A stretch of 64,000 nucleotides of DNA, taken from Numida meleagris (taxonomy: Eukaryota; Chordata; Aves; Galliformes; Numididae). This document shows positions 12,401 through 24,400 of this stretch, piece after piece. The DNA is taken from assembly GCF_002078875.1 (NCBI RefSeq), contig NC_034421.1, forward strand, positions 4,031,076-4,095,075, given 5' to 3'. The notes under the pieces were generated by a model. That model was not told the DNA's origin and did no database searches. It worked only from the letters and a program-made list of their open reading frames with translations. Made by a program: the position numbers and the translations under genes. Position 1 is the stretch's first letter. Every line of letters starts with the position of its first letter.

Positions 12401-15400
12401 GGGCAGTAAAGCCCCACACCAGTTCCGTATTAATTGATTTTGGAAGTTAGCAGTTGGACTGAAAGTTACATCGAGCTCCAAAAGTGAGAGCCTGATTCGA
12501 TTGCTGGGTGTACAGAATGGCTTTGAACATTTGGCAGACCCTCTTTGGGGGACAGTTGTTGCTAGCGGTGCGTGAGAGCTCTGGAAGCCTTCCTTTGCAC
12601 AATTAGATCATTAATAATGTATGCTAAACTGTAAGCTCGTAATCGTCAGGCAGGCAGGTTGGAGTGGGGCTATCATTTGCAGGCATCAACAACATTGATT
12701 ACTGTGTGCAGGAGGATTTAAGTGGGACCACACAGCTTGCAGGCTTCTTCCTTGGGCTGTAGACAGGGATTGCAACACTGAAGAACAGGAGGATGCTTTT
12801 ATTGGCAGTCCCGGCATCCACTGTGCAATTATGGGGCAATGGGAGAGCTGAGAGAAAGGCAAATGCAAAAAGCAGGGGTGAGGGTTTCCTTGGGCAGCAT
12901 GAGGGCTGCACAGCTGGGGCAATCCAACTGCTCTGCAGCTGAGAAACTTCTAATTTCAACCCGTGCTGTCGCGGTGTGTAATGGACTCTGTCCCTTTGCC
13001 TTTTCCAATGAGGTACCAGTATGCTCAGGAAAGATTAAATGTTTTTGTGTCTTGTTGAGATGAAGGATGGAAAGCGAGATCCGTTTTGCTGCAGATGATA
13101 TCCAGCAGACCCTTGTGTGCACCGCAGTGTGTAATTTCCCCATAAGGTGCTGCGCCTGACTGCGAAGGGCTGGCATATAGCAGAGTTTTATAGCACTAAA
13201 GGAAGCAAATCACTTAGTTCTGGTCTCAGTTAAACAAGTAATTACAATAAGCTAATAGTTTCGGTGCTACCGCTAGAAAAAAAATCCTAACCTCTCTGCT
13301 CCCTTCTGCCGGTGCCGTGCTTTCAGGCTATCAGATTGCGTACCGGCTGGCCAGCAGCAGCCCCAACAAGTTCACAACGGTGGAGGTGGGCTCAACAGTC
13401 CGGCAGTTCACTGCTACAGACCTCACCCCCGAGTCAGCGTACATCTTCCGGACATCTGCCAAGACCCGGCAGGGCTGGGGCGAGCCTCTGGAAGCCACAG
13501 TGATCACGACGGAGAAAAGAGGTAATGCTTGCAGTCACGGGTTTGGGTGTTTTCCATTGCATGCCTCGGAGTCTGTGCTGCACTTAAAGGAATTTTAATT
13601 ACAGGCTGCAGCCTGTAGACCTCCAGCTTCTCACACCATAACCCTGCCCTAAACCGTAGCAACGTCATGATTTTAGAAACCTGGTGAGCAAGGCAGACTT
13701 TTATGAGAGGCAGTTCTTCTAACCAGACAGGCTGTTGGGGATTGATTTTTCCATCAGATGCCGTATTGGCCATATGCAGCCTCCTTCTGCAGTCAAAGCT
13801 TTTTTTTTTTTTTTTTTTTTTTTTTTCTCCCAGCTCTCTCATTTTCTAGAAGGATTGCAATCTTAAGAAAGTAAGTGATGGATGAATTGCATTGATTAGG
13901 GAGCACAAAATGAGAGCTGGAGATTTTGCTGGGTTTCTTAACATGGCTCCTCCAGTGTACCTAAGTCCTGACCCAATGTGTTAGCAATTCCTCTGGCCAT
14001 TCATTGCTGTATACTCAAGCAGAATGTTCGTATCTGGATTGTCTGGGATTTTTCTATTCTTGCATCAGGCACAAAATGGTTGTTTTCTGTCTGCATCCTC
14101 AAACAAATTCTGTTCTGTAGGGAGCCTACTTGAAGAAAGCAAGAGCTTATATGCACATGAATGAATGTAGATGCTTAGATACCAGAAGTATCACAATGTA
14201 AAAGAGATATACAAGTTATTAAAGAATCTGGTCTGCATCATTGTGTGTTTCTAATGCTTTGGCTCAGTTCTCCAGTTTTAGAATGGATCTCCAGAGCTAT
14301 CAGAAAAAATATATTTTCTATTTGTGCATAAACACTTTCTCATTTGGAGCTAAAAGAGGATATGTTAGCAGAGAACAGGAGTGTGGGCTTTCCTTTGGTC
14401 TTGCACCAGATGCTATCTTCTGATGCAAAGCACTTATCTGGACTCTTGAGCTGACGTTCAAAACTACCAGGGCAATGGTACCAGCGTCACTCCCATGTGC
14501 ATCACTGTGTTCTGTGCCATGCACCACTCTGACCCATGGTGCTGCCTTTGCATTCATCTTCAAGAAATCTTGACCCTCAAAAATCACTGTCACACAACTT
14601 CTGTGATTTATAAAAAGCACAGTTCAGAGAGAAGCACTCTTCAGTGAGCAGCTAGAACAAACCTCCATGGAGGACTGTCAGCTGTTGTTGGCGTTTTGAG
14701 GTGTGCTTGCGTGCCTGGTCCTGGCTCTTGCCTGAGACTTGCACTATAATACTTTAAATAATGTTTACTTTTAGTCTTAAAAAGTGACTAACAAGAGACC
14801 TCTCATTTTAAATCTTTTCTATGCTTTACCAAATCATTTAGTGCTGGAGCAAGGATTTCCCTTGCTATTACTCACATCTTCCTTAATACTTACCTACAAT
14901 ATTTCTAAAAATATTGTAGGCATTGGCCTGATGTTCAGCAACCAGCAGGGAAAACCAGTGGGGTGCATTTCTACTTTTGTCCTGTGTGATTGGTATTAAA
15001 ATTCCCACCAGCACAGCTCTCCAGGTCATGTGCAGCCTTCCCAGAGCGTAACAGTGCAGTCCTCAGAGAAAGAACCTCTGGAGCACATTAAGTGCCTCTA
15101 CTAAAGATGCTGTCTGTCAAGCAGATTTATCAGCTCAAGGTTTCTTCCACCCCTGTCTGATTGTTGTCAAAGTGGAATTTTAAAGTCCAATACGTGCAAG
15201 TTTCAGGAAAAAAAAAAAAAAACACCGTGCCCAATAAAGTAAACGCTCAAAGCTCAGATCCTCACCTTTTCAATACGATGTGCTCAGATTTCCCAGGCTG
15301 TTGCTGGGTACACAATGGCTCAAGGCAGAACTCCCAGCTCCACTGCAGGAACACTGATCCCTTGCTGCTATCAGTGCTTTAGGGTTATCTTGAATAGGCA

Positions 15401-18400
15401 AGTCATAACATACAGTGAACTCTTTCTCTTTTTGATGGATGGCTCTGCTGTGTTTGTGCACATGCTACAGAACTGAGTCCCAAGGCGTTGAGAGTTAACT
15501 GAAGTGATCCTGTATGTAAAGTATAGAGAGAAAAATGTGTAATTGTGTATCAACAAGATTAGTGTTCTGGGTTGATAAAGAAATTTATCCAGTACAACTG
15601 GATAACAAGTAAATAAACAAGCCTGGAACTTTTATAACTAACAAGAAATATTCTAGAGCAAGAAGGTGTTTACTTTCCATTAATAAAAATGCATTTAATG
15701 TCCTTGTCCTTGATACTGAGGTAAGCAGGCATAAGAGTTCCCATGAAAATCTCTGAAATTGGTCCCCCATTCTTGTCCTTTAATTCCCTGGGTGCTGCCA
15801 ATAAAAATCTTTGCATTTTATGGTGATACTTCTGATTTACAGATCCCAAGCTGTATTGCAACTGCGTTCTCCAGAGGTGCTTCTGTAGTGCTCTGGGTCT
15901 ACACAATGGAAGGATCCCCTTCAGAATAGTCAGCACCAGGGATCCAGGCAGAACGGAGCCATAAGATGTAAATGTAGCAAGAAATTAAAAGGAGTCCATT
16001 GAGTCATATGGCCCAGCCTTGCATTCCTGCACAAACAGCTCACCTGAGCATTTGCTCATGGCTAAATTCCCATAAATAAACTCTTCACACTAATGGCTTT
16101 GTACGTACAGTCAGGAAGTATATCTTGCAACACAGGAGATTTTAAGATCTCCCGTGGGCAGCAGAAGGAAACCCAATCACTGGAGACCGACGGCGAGATC
16201 TGACCTGCCCAAAACTGCACGCTGGTTAAAGCTTATCAGGAGTATTAAATCCCCACATGACACTCACTTCCTCTGATAAAATAACCCCCAATACCTGTCT
16301 CAGCCTGTCAGTGTAAGGCGTTGACCTTTTGCTTTGTGCTCTGGATTGCAGGCTGCTGGCACCGAGGAATTCCTGCAGCTAATAGCTTACAGATCTTTTG
16401 GCACCGATGTCAGCAAGAGCATGCTGCAGAGAGATGCCAAAACACACAGGAAATGTTCTGGGGGATGGCAGGGAAACAAAGTGCTTGCCGTACAGAGCTG
16501 GGAGGAATCATGCAGTCAGGGGTGCGCTTATATGGAAACGAGAGCTGATGAAGTTGAATTGAATTGCTTCTCAAAAGCAAGTCACTGTGGTGTCTCCAAT
16601 CAATTTCTGCTTTATTACATGCCACACATTTTAATCAGAATCAATAATCTTCATGATAAACAATTAAACAATTATTCCTCACTCTATAGAGTTTCTCTAT
16701 TGAAATCAATGGAGTGCAGAGACACAGTGACGGGAAAGGAGATCTATATGGAAGCAGTGGGGCTGGCATGCTCACACTTGCATTACCATTCCCTACCTCG
16801 TCTGAAAGGTGTGCTGTTAATTGCTCTGGAGAGATCTCCTTCAGTGTTGGCACTGCCTGGTTTGACTTTGTAGGTCCAAGGGCAGTGAGTGGGAAGGGAA
16901 GAAGAGGGGATGTCTGTAAACAAACTGAGGAGGTACTCGAGCCCCAGCTCTGCCTCGTCCCCAAAGTGTGGTCGGAAACAGCAGCAGCAGGAGCTGCTGA
17001 TGGTCCCTGATCCTTGCCAGAGGTTTGGAGCAGGAGTTTAGGGTGGTTCGTAAGTTGTGCTCTTGGACACTGCCACACACCAGCCTGTTCCAGCCCATCT
17101 CATTCACTTCATCGTGCCCTGGGTGGGGAGCAGCTGGTGGATGAGAATGCCATGTGGCACACAGCACACCATCCCCTGGTACACAGCAGTAAGCGGGTGT
17201 TAAAAAGTGAACAAGTTTACAGGCAAATTCTGTCAAGGAGCAGTTGCAGCTGGAAGCGCACCGGGGTTTCATTAAAGACTTCTCTGGTTTGCTTGGCTGA
17301 TGATCCTAACAGTTCTTCTCAGCCTGCCAGGTTAAGGTCCTTGCAAGTTTGAAATCTGCTGGTAGAAAGGTGCAGGTTCAGTGATGACCTTTTTTACAGG
17401 GAAATAAGAATCAGTTTTACTGCTCACCTTTGCAGCAGAAGGTAAAGGAACGGGAATGGCTTTTATACATCATGGGACAAATCCAAAAGTTCAATCTCCT
17501 GTGGCATTACCGCTATGAAAATCCAATTACGCTGTCACGTTTTATATTAGCTTGAATAGCCTCTCAAGGCAGTACCACCCTGTGGTTCAATTGCAGAGCG
17601 CCCAGCCCCTCCCCGGCAGCTGACCACCCCCCAGTCCGACGTGTCATCGCGGAGCCTGCAGTTGCATTGGGTCCCTGGAAGTGATGGATCTTCACCCATA
17701 CGATATTTTACTGTCCAAGTGCGAGAGCTGCCCAACGGAGACTGGCAAACCTACTCCTCTTCCATCAGCCACGAGGCAACGTCCTGCATTATTGAGAGGT
17801 ACCAGATGATCCCAGCCTAGCATAGGAATTCCTGCACTTTCCACTTAGGGCAGATTGGAAGCCAAAGCAAGCATCACTGAGGCTTATAGTCTTCTGGGGG
17901 GAGGCAGGTTAAGGGAGCATCACAGATTCCATTTTGGAGTTGGTGTTACGAGCAGCAATTGAGAGATTCACAGAAGGTCATGCAAGAAGTCTAATTACAG
18001 TTGAATTGCAGTGCATCTTTCTGAAGTCCTTCCTGAAAGCTCTGCATGGAAGATAACGCTGCTTAGGATAAACCAAATGTAACTACGCAGTACTCTGCAA
18101 AACGCAACTAGTGAGAAATCCTTTCAGTAGTGCCTGATGCTAAGATCCACTCTCAGTGCTGCATTGCAATTATCTCTGTATAAGCTTTTCCAGATGAAAT
18201 AAGGAACGTTTTTATCTGTACTTTCCATACTGAAGTTTATAGATAGCATCAGAATGTCTAAACTTTGGTATTCAGACTTCATTATCTCCTCAGCAATGCT
18301 GTTGTAATTAAAGTCCTTGTAACATCCACAAAAGCAATTGAGTGTCTATGAGGAGGTTCTTGTTTTGCTGTCCATTTACTCTATTGACCAGCTAGTACAA

Positions 18401-21400
18401 ATCAGATTATCTCTAAAAGGCCATGAGCTTTTTCAGAATACACTGTTCAAAGCATTGAGATTTGGATTTTGCAGCTCTGTTATAAAACCATCAGTAGCTG
18501 TGACATATGGCTGCTCTCTGGTCATGTGCCAGAAGATATGGCTACATTGGGATCGTTTTGTCTGTCTGCAGAAAAAAAGAAAACTTGACAATTGTATTAT
18601 AAATATAAACCTGATTCATTAACCCTGCAAGTGTTATATCCCTGAATTATACCCAGTATTTTTCCAGTCAAAACCTCTAAAATCAAGGAGACCAGCCTAA
18701 TCCTTTAGGCTTGATGTTGGCATTACTGAAAAGATCTTGATTTCAAGAAAGATGATCCAAATTATTGAAGTTGCTGTCCATAATTAACAGTGTCCTAATA
18801 GGGCAGCACTGCTGAAAGCGTTCCTCTCCCCACTATGGCTAAAAGCATTTTCCCCTGAAAGTCCAGGAAAGTACTATGCGTGATGCTAGAGTGCTGCCCA
18901 TCAGAATGCATTATCCCTCGATATTTAATCATTCCTTACAAGTAGCTTTACTTGGGTTGTAGTCAGTGTTACATCTGCCAGCTGGTGGCTAGACACTTCC
19001 AATTAATCAGATAAATCCCCCATAACTTACAGCTCTGCATTTCTAGTCTCTGCCTGTGAACTAAAGGCAGCCTCCCCCGCACCGCCCTGCCAAGCCACGC
19101 CAGAAGGATCTCTGCTAAGGTTATGTCAGCTGGAAATCGCTCTTTGCATATCTTAAAGCACTGCATCGATAAAAAGAGCTGCAGGGAACCTGTTGTTACT
19201 GACTTTATTAAATAATCCAGGTAATAACATTAATTTAAGATGCAGTAGGAATAAAATGCACTGATCATGCAGCATGCTCCAGAGGATTAGTCAGAAGGCG
19301 GTGGTGCGAATTCTGGAGCCCGCTGCATCCTGACTCACCGCTGGCCCAGCCACGTCACCGGCCTCCTCCGTGCCTGTCCTGCTCTGTGCAGCAGGGATGG
19401 GCAGAGCGCTGTGTGTTCAGAGAATGTCTCTGACGAAGCTTCTGCTTTGCCATGAAAGCCAGTCTTTGCATCCCCATGCAGCACAGCAGTCAGAGGTTGC
19501 TCTATGGGCTGCACCTTATTGGCTGTTTTTTTGGATTCAGCTATGAGTTACAGAACCTTAGAATGGTTGGGTTGGAAGAAATCCTAAAGATCAGAGAATC
19601 CCAGAATGGTTGAGTTGGAAGGGACCTCACAGCCCCACAACCCCTCCCCTGCCGTGGGCTGGCTGCCCTCCACAGCTCAGGCTGCCCTGGGCCCATCCAT
19701 GGCCTTGGGCACCTCCAGGGATGGGGCACCCACTGCTCCGGGCAGCAGTGCCAGTGCCTCACTGCCCTCTGAGTGAACCATTTTCCCCTCACATCTGATC
19801 TAAATCTACCCTCTTTTAGTTTAAAACAATTCCTGCTTTTTCTATCACTATCAGACCGTGCAAAATCTCTTCCCCAGACTGAACACCCCCAGCTCTCAGC
19901 CTGTCCCCACAGTTGCTCCAACCTCTGAGCATCCCCATGCCCTCCTGTGGACCTCCTCCAATGAATCCATGTGTGCTTTCAAGAACCCAAGCCAAAAGCA
20001 ATCTGAGAGGATGCTGATGGCAGTAAGGGTGCAAACAGCATTGCTTCATGAGGAACTTGGGGGAGGCCACAAACAAAAGGTGATGTGGGGAAGAGAAGCT
20101 GCTCCGATGGCTTCTTTTGCCAGTGGGCAGGCTCCTAGGCTATAGAAGTAGAGGCTCATGGGGAAGCAATTTGTGATGGTGCATGGAGATTTCACCCCTC
20201 GGCCTCACTTTTCCATCCCACAGCTTGAACCCGTTCACCTCTTACAAGTTGCGTGTGAAAGCGACCAATGACATCGGGGACAGCGACTTCAGCGCCGAGA
20301 CAGAGGCGGTGACAACGCTGCAGGACGGTGAGCATGGGGACAGGCACACGTGGGGACATTGCCATGGGATGGGTGCTTGGATGTGCCCCTGGGTCCACTG
20401 CAATGTGTTCTCTACTGTGACCAGAGTAAAAATCCAACATCAAATGCAGGTTTGTTCTTAGGAGATTGATAACAGGTAGTAACGAGATTGGGCTGAATTA
20501 ATAGCAGGCAGCCTTAAGTGTCCTGCTGTGCACTCTGAATGAATCATACTTTCAGGAGTCTCCAAATGGAATTAAACTCAGTTTGATTGGCTTCCAAACT
20601 CTGCACTAACCATTATCTTTGCAGAAATTGAATAATTTACAAGAGATCATTAAAAATAAATGTACTACCATGCATACATTTGAAGAAGTTTCTTCAATTG
20701 TTTTCACTCACAATCCACATCAGTCTGCAATACGGCAAAATTGCTGAGGTATAAGTAAGAAAGAGCACCAGGCTCCTGGAAACATGAGCATTTAATCCCG
20801 CAGATCAGGACTAATAAACTGTGAATGACATTGACAAGGCTTTTATTTTTAGCCTTAGAGATCAGCTTCTAATTCCTTGATTGTAGAAAGGCACTGCTTG
20901 AATGCAGAAGTAGCTCCAGTGTCTTGAATGGGACTACTAGTGGGGAAAGGAGCTCTGCAAAGTGTGACAAGGGATCTGTATTTACCCTTGGTCTGGGAAA
21001 TAGGGTAATATTGGGGTACACATCTATATACAGTGCTTAGAATTAGTGCTTAATATGGCACAAGGAGAGACAAGAATGTTTAAAGACTGTGACGTTGAAA
21101 TTACAAGACCAGAGGGCAGATCTCACGAGTATCCTGATTTAAACAAGGCCCTGCATAGTACTTGAAGAAAAGATGTGCCTAGCAGCCTTTTAAAGGCATC
21201 TCAGCTCTCCACCTTCCTGAACAATATCTGCTGTACGGTGCAGGTTGTAACCTGTACTGTTGAGGCAATACTGACTCAATGTTTTGGAATTTAAAATTTT
21301 ATTTTCAATTCTCTTTGAATTTAGCTGCAGTGAATCCAGAGTTGTGCTTGGCCTCCTCACAATGCAAGAGGGAAACCCTGTGAAAGCTTCTCACCTCCTT

Positions 21401-24400
21401 AACAAACTGTGAACATTTATTCTGCTGAGCAAACCTGGTGCTGCCACCAGAGCATTGCACTGCAGAGGGCTGTCAGCTCCTGATAAGCGTTCCCTCCTTT
21501 GTACTTGAGCTGCTGGAGAGTGTGCAGATGTGTTACAGGCCATAAGCACAGGAATGGGTTAATCCATAGTAAATCAAGTTGTCCTGATTGAAATAATCCG
21601 TGACTACATGACGGACTCCCAAAAGCAGTGGGCTTGCCCCAGCTGTGCCACAAATGCCATGGAAAATTTGGGAGCAATTTGCTCACACTTTGCAGCACGC
21701 ATTCAGCTGGTTAAAATTCCTGGTGAATTTGTATCCAACTGCTTGTGAGCAGCTGCTGTGAGCAGCTTTCTCCAGATTTATGCCCTGAGCTTTTCTCTTG
21801 TTCCTCCTCAAGTTGCCAAGGCTTCAGGTAGAGCGGGGATGGGTGGGAAGTGGCTGGCTTCTGCCTGGGTTGCAATATTCAGATCCCTGGCACTGCTTTT
21901 GAGACCCACCATGTAGAAACTGGGATGGAAAATTTTGGTGAATGAGCTTCCCATTTCTCTCCCATTGCTCTAACTGCTTTGGTTACTTCTTTTTCTCTTT
22001 CAGTCCCAGATGAGCCCCCCGGTTCTGTGCTGGTCACTCCCCACACCACTTCATCTGTCCTTGTGCAGTGGCAGGTAGGTGAAATGCAAAATCGTGATGT
22101 TTTTCATTGGTGTTGACCTGTCGGCCTTAATGGTGCATTGCAATGGCTGTTTTTTCTGAGCTGGAAGGAGCATAGTAAAGTTGAAGGACTGCAGTTACTT
22201 CCTTGTTTTCCTGATCTGGGCATTTATTTCAGTGATGGAAATTTCTGGCTGCTGCCTTTGCTTTGTGTCCCATGGGGGAAAGCTTGAGAGGTGAGAGTTT
22301 CTGCCAAGGTGCCTGAGATTACAGCTTGTACAGATTCACCTGTCCTCTTGTTGATATCAATAGAGGTGCATCTTTACACTGAGAGCATTTAGCGGTGTGT
22401 AGCACCGGCAGAGATCAGGTAATCAAAAGCTCTGTTGTTCACATTGCGCACTGCCTCCTTCAGCTGCCAAAGTAATCCGAGGTGTATGCTGTGCCTGAGA
22501 TCCTGTTCGTACCTTTGAGGGGCTCCGCATGCCCTCTTGGCTCTTTGAGGGCTAAAAAAACTAAGATGTCTTCAGAGAAAAGAAAAGCAAGTTTCAGCTG
22601 TCTGTAATATCTCTGAGCTGGATATGAAAGTATTCGTGCCGAGTCTGCATTTTATACACACACTTCCTGTGCCTTCCTTTATCTTTCCATCCAAAACTGG
22701 CCTCCTGGGATACGCTGGAACATTTTGTGACCCACTGCCTGAGGCTTCTTTTTGTGGAGTAAGCATTAAGAGAGGGAACCCAGTGGGGTACTGCACGTTA
22801 TCCATAGCCTGCTCTGGAAAGCCTCTGCCCACCCTGCTCCCGAGACGATGTCCCACGCACACAGTAAGGATAGCTTTGGACAGATTGTATTATAGTGAAA
22901 AATGTGCCTAACGCGTTTACAGTACAGATGGGGCTCCTTGCATACTGGAAAAAAATATATGTATGAGGGTCTGTTTATTGCTATGGAGCAGCACTTTAAA
23001 AATACGCCTGGCTGTACTGCGGGGTTGCTGGCCCAAGTTCACGCAGCTTAACGCTACGTAACATCATTGCTTACAGCATGTTGAGCAAATAGGAGGCATG
23101 TTGAACAGTTTTACCAAAGGAGTTGTGGAGAGACTTAAATCTGTTGCCCCACCTCCAAATAAAGCCCACAGTGAAGGGAAAGGTTTAGGGAAGGGCGACA
23201 AAGAGGATGTGAGGCACGGTGTGCCGTGGAAATAAACATTCCCCCAATTGACTGATTATTGGTGTGTAGTTAATGTGAAATAGGTGGTTGTTTAGGTAAT
23301 TGGATGCTTTTTAGTTCATGAAAATGAAATGGGGTTGTTGTGCCAGAGCCATCTCAAGGGAGTTGTGGGCGATTATATGTCATTACTGCATGTATATTAA
23401 TAGATCCCGGTAATTCAGCCGCACTGTATTTTTCAAATAAACAAAAATCTTCAAGTCCCACAATAGCCTCCAATTAAGAAGTTGTTTCACAGCAGTGTTT
23501 AAGAAATAATGTAAACTGAAAACAGCAGTCAAGCTAAATGGGAGAGTAGATTTCCAAGCAAAGCTAAATTTTTAACTTGGAGCTGTGTTAATAATTCACG
23601 GAACAAACTCTAGATGCACTATCTGTGCTTTCAGCTGCTTGGTCCAATCAGTCCATTATTTTTAAATTTAAAGTAGGGAGAAAATAAGTAATTTCCATTG
23701 AGGTCTGCTCTATCAATAATGCAAGGTTATTTCAAATGTTCTGGAGGATGTTATAGTTAATATCAGGATTATGTATGTTCTGCTTCTGCCATAGAGACAG
23801 CAATTATTCAAACTTACATTGTTTTCTTTCTTCTTCCAAGAGCACAAAACTGTTTCTCTTACTCCTGTAGAATGTTATGGGCTGCCACTCATAATCATTT
23901 TACCTGTTTCAGCAGATCCCTCAGGCCTCCATACAAAACCCTAAATAATCCATTACATCAAAAGCAGTGTTCTGTCCGCGAGAGACAGATAGGAAGGGGA
24001 AGACCTGACCTTTTAGCAGAGTACCCTTTTCAGGAAAGAGGCATCGTTTGTATGGCAAGGAGAAAGACAGATTTCAAGCCATTTATTTTCTGAGCTTTCC
24101 TCCTAAATTTAAAGAAGAGGGAAAATGGAGAATCACATGAAAGCGTAAGAAAACAATGCTCGCTATCAACCTATCAGTGTTATACCACAATGAGGAATTA
24201 GGCTCTGTCTGTTAGCAGCTGTGTGGCAGAGTAGGGAGGAACAGCTTCAGTAGTGTTTTCCTTTTAAGACTCTGTAGGATTTCCACTTTCAACTTTTGTG
24301 TTGTTGTTTTTTTTAATTAAAAAAAAATGCTACATGAGCTCGTAATTACCAGTAAGCAATATCTCATCTGCATCTTGCAGAGGAGAACATTTTCAGCCAT

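Larger units (their letters stand above)
5783..13326 (+). other. SDK2: SDK2 intron 3, 7.5 kb
   Basis: Phase-1 intron inside FNIII 8. It contains a long fossil CR1-like LINE in antisense (about 7385-8745, listed separately) preceded by T-rich low-complexity sequence at 7317-7341, and an 18-base A run at 11855-11872. Open frames such as a 153-codon one on the minus strand at 9549-10010 have no recognisable domain. No other gene is seen. Confidence 0.85.
13522..17596 (+). other. SDK2: SDK2 intron 4, 4.1 kb
   Basis: Phase-1 intron between FNIII 8 and FNIII 9. It contains a 27-base T run (13800-13826), a perfect hairpin (14893-14920) and a 15-base A run (15208-15222). The 179-codon plus-strand frame at 16334-16873 shows no domain and no splice logic, so I treat it as chance. 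Confidence 0.85.
17799..20223 (+). other. SDK2: SDK2 intron 5, 2.4 kb
   Basis: Phase-2 intron inside FNIII 9. Its last third is occupied by CR1 LINE sequence in antisense (19551-19995), ending a little over 200 nt before exon 6. Apart from this I see no gene or repeat in it. Confidence 0.85.

Noticed and set aside
13812..13862. Apparent exon after the 27-base T run, ending AGAAA|GTAAGT
   Set aside because: It would leave in phase 2 in a phase-1 intron, breaking the frame.
16334..16873. 179-codon plus-strand open frame in intron 4
   Set aside because: No recognisable domain, low-complexity-free but unconserved-looking sequence, no promoter or splice support; consistent with chance in a 64-kb window.
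17094..17188. 95-nt open stretch in intron 4 between CTGTTCCAG and CAGCA|GTAAGC
   Set aside because: It enters in phase 1 and leaves in phase 0, so including it would break the SDK2 frame; the donor is also weak at position -1.
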